From: Prolixibacteraceae bacterium
GTDB taxonomy: Bacteria > Bacteroidota > Bacteroidia > Bacteroidales > Prolixibacteraceae
NCBI GenBank assembly: GCA_019459485.1
Contig: JAIBEZ010000058.1
Span: 1-64,000, forward strand
Length of the DNA: 64,000 nt
Direction of reading: 5' to 3'
Shown here: positions 63,330 to 64,000 of the stretch, in pieces
How the letters are laid out: the number at the start of each line of letters is the position of its first letter
Numbering within the stretch: position 1 is the stretch's first letter
Translations under genes and position numbers: made by a program
Notes under the pieces: model-generated
The model's database searches: none
What the model was told of the DNA's origin: nothing
What the model saw: the letters and a program-made list of their open reading frames with translations, nothing else

Positions 63330-63688
63330 TGTTGGGGATTATTAAAAATAAGCTAATCGTTGCCCTATCTTATTACAAGCTTCAAACTTAGGCAAATTTC
63401 CGAACATTATTTTTTTGAAACTACAACAGGTCCTCATTATTTCATCGCGAAAATCTGCCAATAGCTTATCAGTCCACAGTTTTTTGGGGATTTTTTCCAC
63501 AGTGGAAACGTAGATTCCACACCTCATTTATGAAGGTTAATCCCAGCCATATTATATTTTAACCATCCTAAAGCTATCATTTAAAGTGCTTTAACACACG
63601 CCAGCAAATTTCAGATGCCGTTCTGGCATACTTTTGATTGAAAGATAACCGACATTGAATATTTTAACAATTAGAAAAAACAGAAAAG
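63330..63688. other. Intergenic region between divergent namZ and PepSY-like genes
   Basis: 359 nt. Holds a palindrome TTTCCAC-A-GTGGAAA (63494-63508) with a further TTCCAC nearby, and the promoter of the PepSY-like gene. No coding sequence or RNA gene recognised. Confidence 0.5.
63629..63636 (+). promoter_or_regulatory. -7 box of PepSY-like gene
   Basis: TACTTTTG, a perfect TAnnTTTG, 52 nt before the ATG at 63689. It may also set the distance to the palindrome at 63494-63508. Confidence 0.45.
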
Positions 63689-64000
63689 ATGAAAAAAGTA
63701 ATTATTTTATCAGCAGTAGCATTGGCACTTAGTTTTGCAACACCGCAGGTGGCAAATGCCATAACAACACAAAATGAAATAGCAATCAGTCAGGAAAAAG
63801 AAGTAAAATACACGGAAATTAAAGTTGAAGAACTTCCTGAGGCAGTGAGCAAATCGATCGTTACAGCTTATCCCGGATATAAAGTTGACAAAGCTTTTCT
63901 GGGCGACGATGCTACCTTTAAAGTAAAAGTAAGTTTGGAAGATGTTAAACATGTGCTTTTTTACAAAGCAAGTGGCGAACTTATTAAAATTGAAGAACCT
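63689..64000 (+). CDS. PepSY-like secreted protein (3' end beyond window)
   Basis: 104 codons seen. A signal peptide is clear (MKKVIILSAVALALSFATPQ). After it comes EVKYTEIKVEELPEAVSKSI, VTAYPGYKVDKAFLGDD and ATFKVKVSLEDVKHVLFYKA, the repeating pattern of PepSY-like (DUF2874-type) small periplasmic proteins common in Bacteroidota. Role unknown; some inhibit proteases or bind metals. The gene runs past the end of the window. Confidence 0.8.
   Translation, partial: MKKVIILSAVALALSFATPQVANAITTQNEIAISQEKEVKYTEIKVEELPEAVSKSIVTAYPGYKVDKAFLGDDATFKVKVSLEDVKHVLFYKASGELIKIEEP

Noticed and set aside
1-64000. tRNA or rRNA genes
   Set aside because: No cloverleaf-type sequence with TTCRA arm and no rRNA signature was found by eye on either strand.

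Overview
The window looks like a chromosomal segment of a Bacteroidota bacterium, most likely class Bacteroidia. The grounds are a SusC/SusD pair, repeated TAnnTTTG-type -7 promoter boxes, weak or absent Shine-Dalgarno sites, many lipoproteins, GH29 and GH92 glycosidases, a BlaR1-TonB fusion, DUF4301, a ComA-like phosphosulfolactate synthase and a mitochondrial-type citrate synthase. Placement near Marinilabiliales/Prolixibacteraceae is only an impression. I see no rRNA, tRNA, CRISPR array, transposase or integrase.

Layout. 1-7.6 kb (minus strand): 5'-proximal part of a ribokinase gene, a metal-efflux permease with a C-terminal HMA domain followed by a small membrane methyltransferase, two TPR proteins, a long RelA/SpoT homologue whose hydrolase site is degenerate, a Rnk/GreA-type factor and ferritin. 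7.7-9.4 kb: dnaX, split over two frames by an A10 run that looks like a programmed slippage site. 9.6-17.4 kb: glutathione peroxidase, photolyase, AddB-like nuclease, a BRO-N/DinD-like protein and gamma-glutamyltransferase. 17.4-31.4 kb: a cytochrome c/sorbosone-dehydrogenase pair, DUF486, a fused two-domain acyltransferase resembling OlsF-type aminolipid synthases, two radical-SAM proteins, DUF4197, DUF4301, a TPR/ComA pair and a pair of exported thioredoxin-fold proteins. 31.5-42.8 kb: alpha-L-fucosidase; a TCA cluster (aconitase, NADP-type IDH, a second E. coli-type IDH with NAD-like cofactor residues, citrate synthase); a hicBA module; a GH92 mannosidase.

42.8-48.5 kb is the most unusual region. 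It is a tightly packed five-gene operon with two canonical LytS-type histidine kinases, a third kinase homologue lacking the phosphoacceptor His and the ATP-binding motif, an ACE-like (M2) lipoprotein that keeps its zinc ligands but has Leu in place of the catalytic Glu, and one LytTR response regulator. 48.8-52.7 kb: an orphan secreted protein, a TPR protein and a BlaI/BlaR1-TonB pair with palindromic operators. 53.3-63.3 kb (minus strand): NamZ-type exo-muramidase (DUF1343), SusC, SusD, a metallophosphoesterase with a PQQ-like propeller and an SH3/NlpC-P60 peptidase, together suggesting import and breakdown of cell-wall fragments. The window ends inside a PepSY-like secreted protein.

Several intergenic regions hold nested inverted arrays of a 6-8 nt word (CACAGAT, CACATAG, AATGAC), and one holds a 161-bp element with perfect 16-bp terminal inverted repeats.
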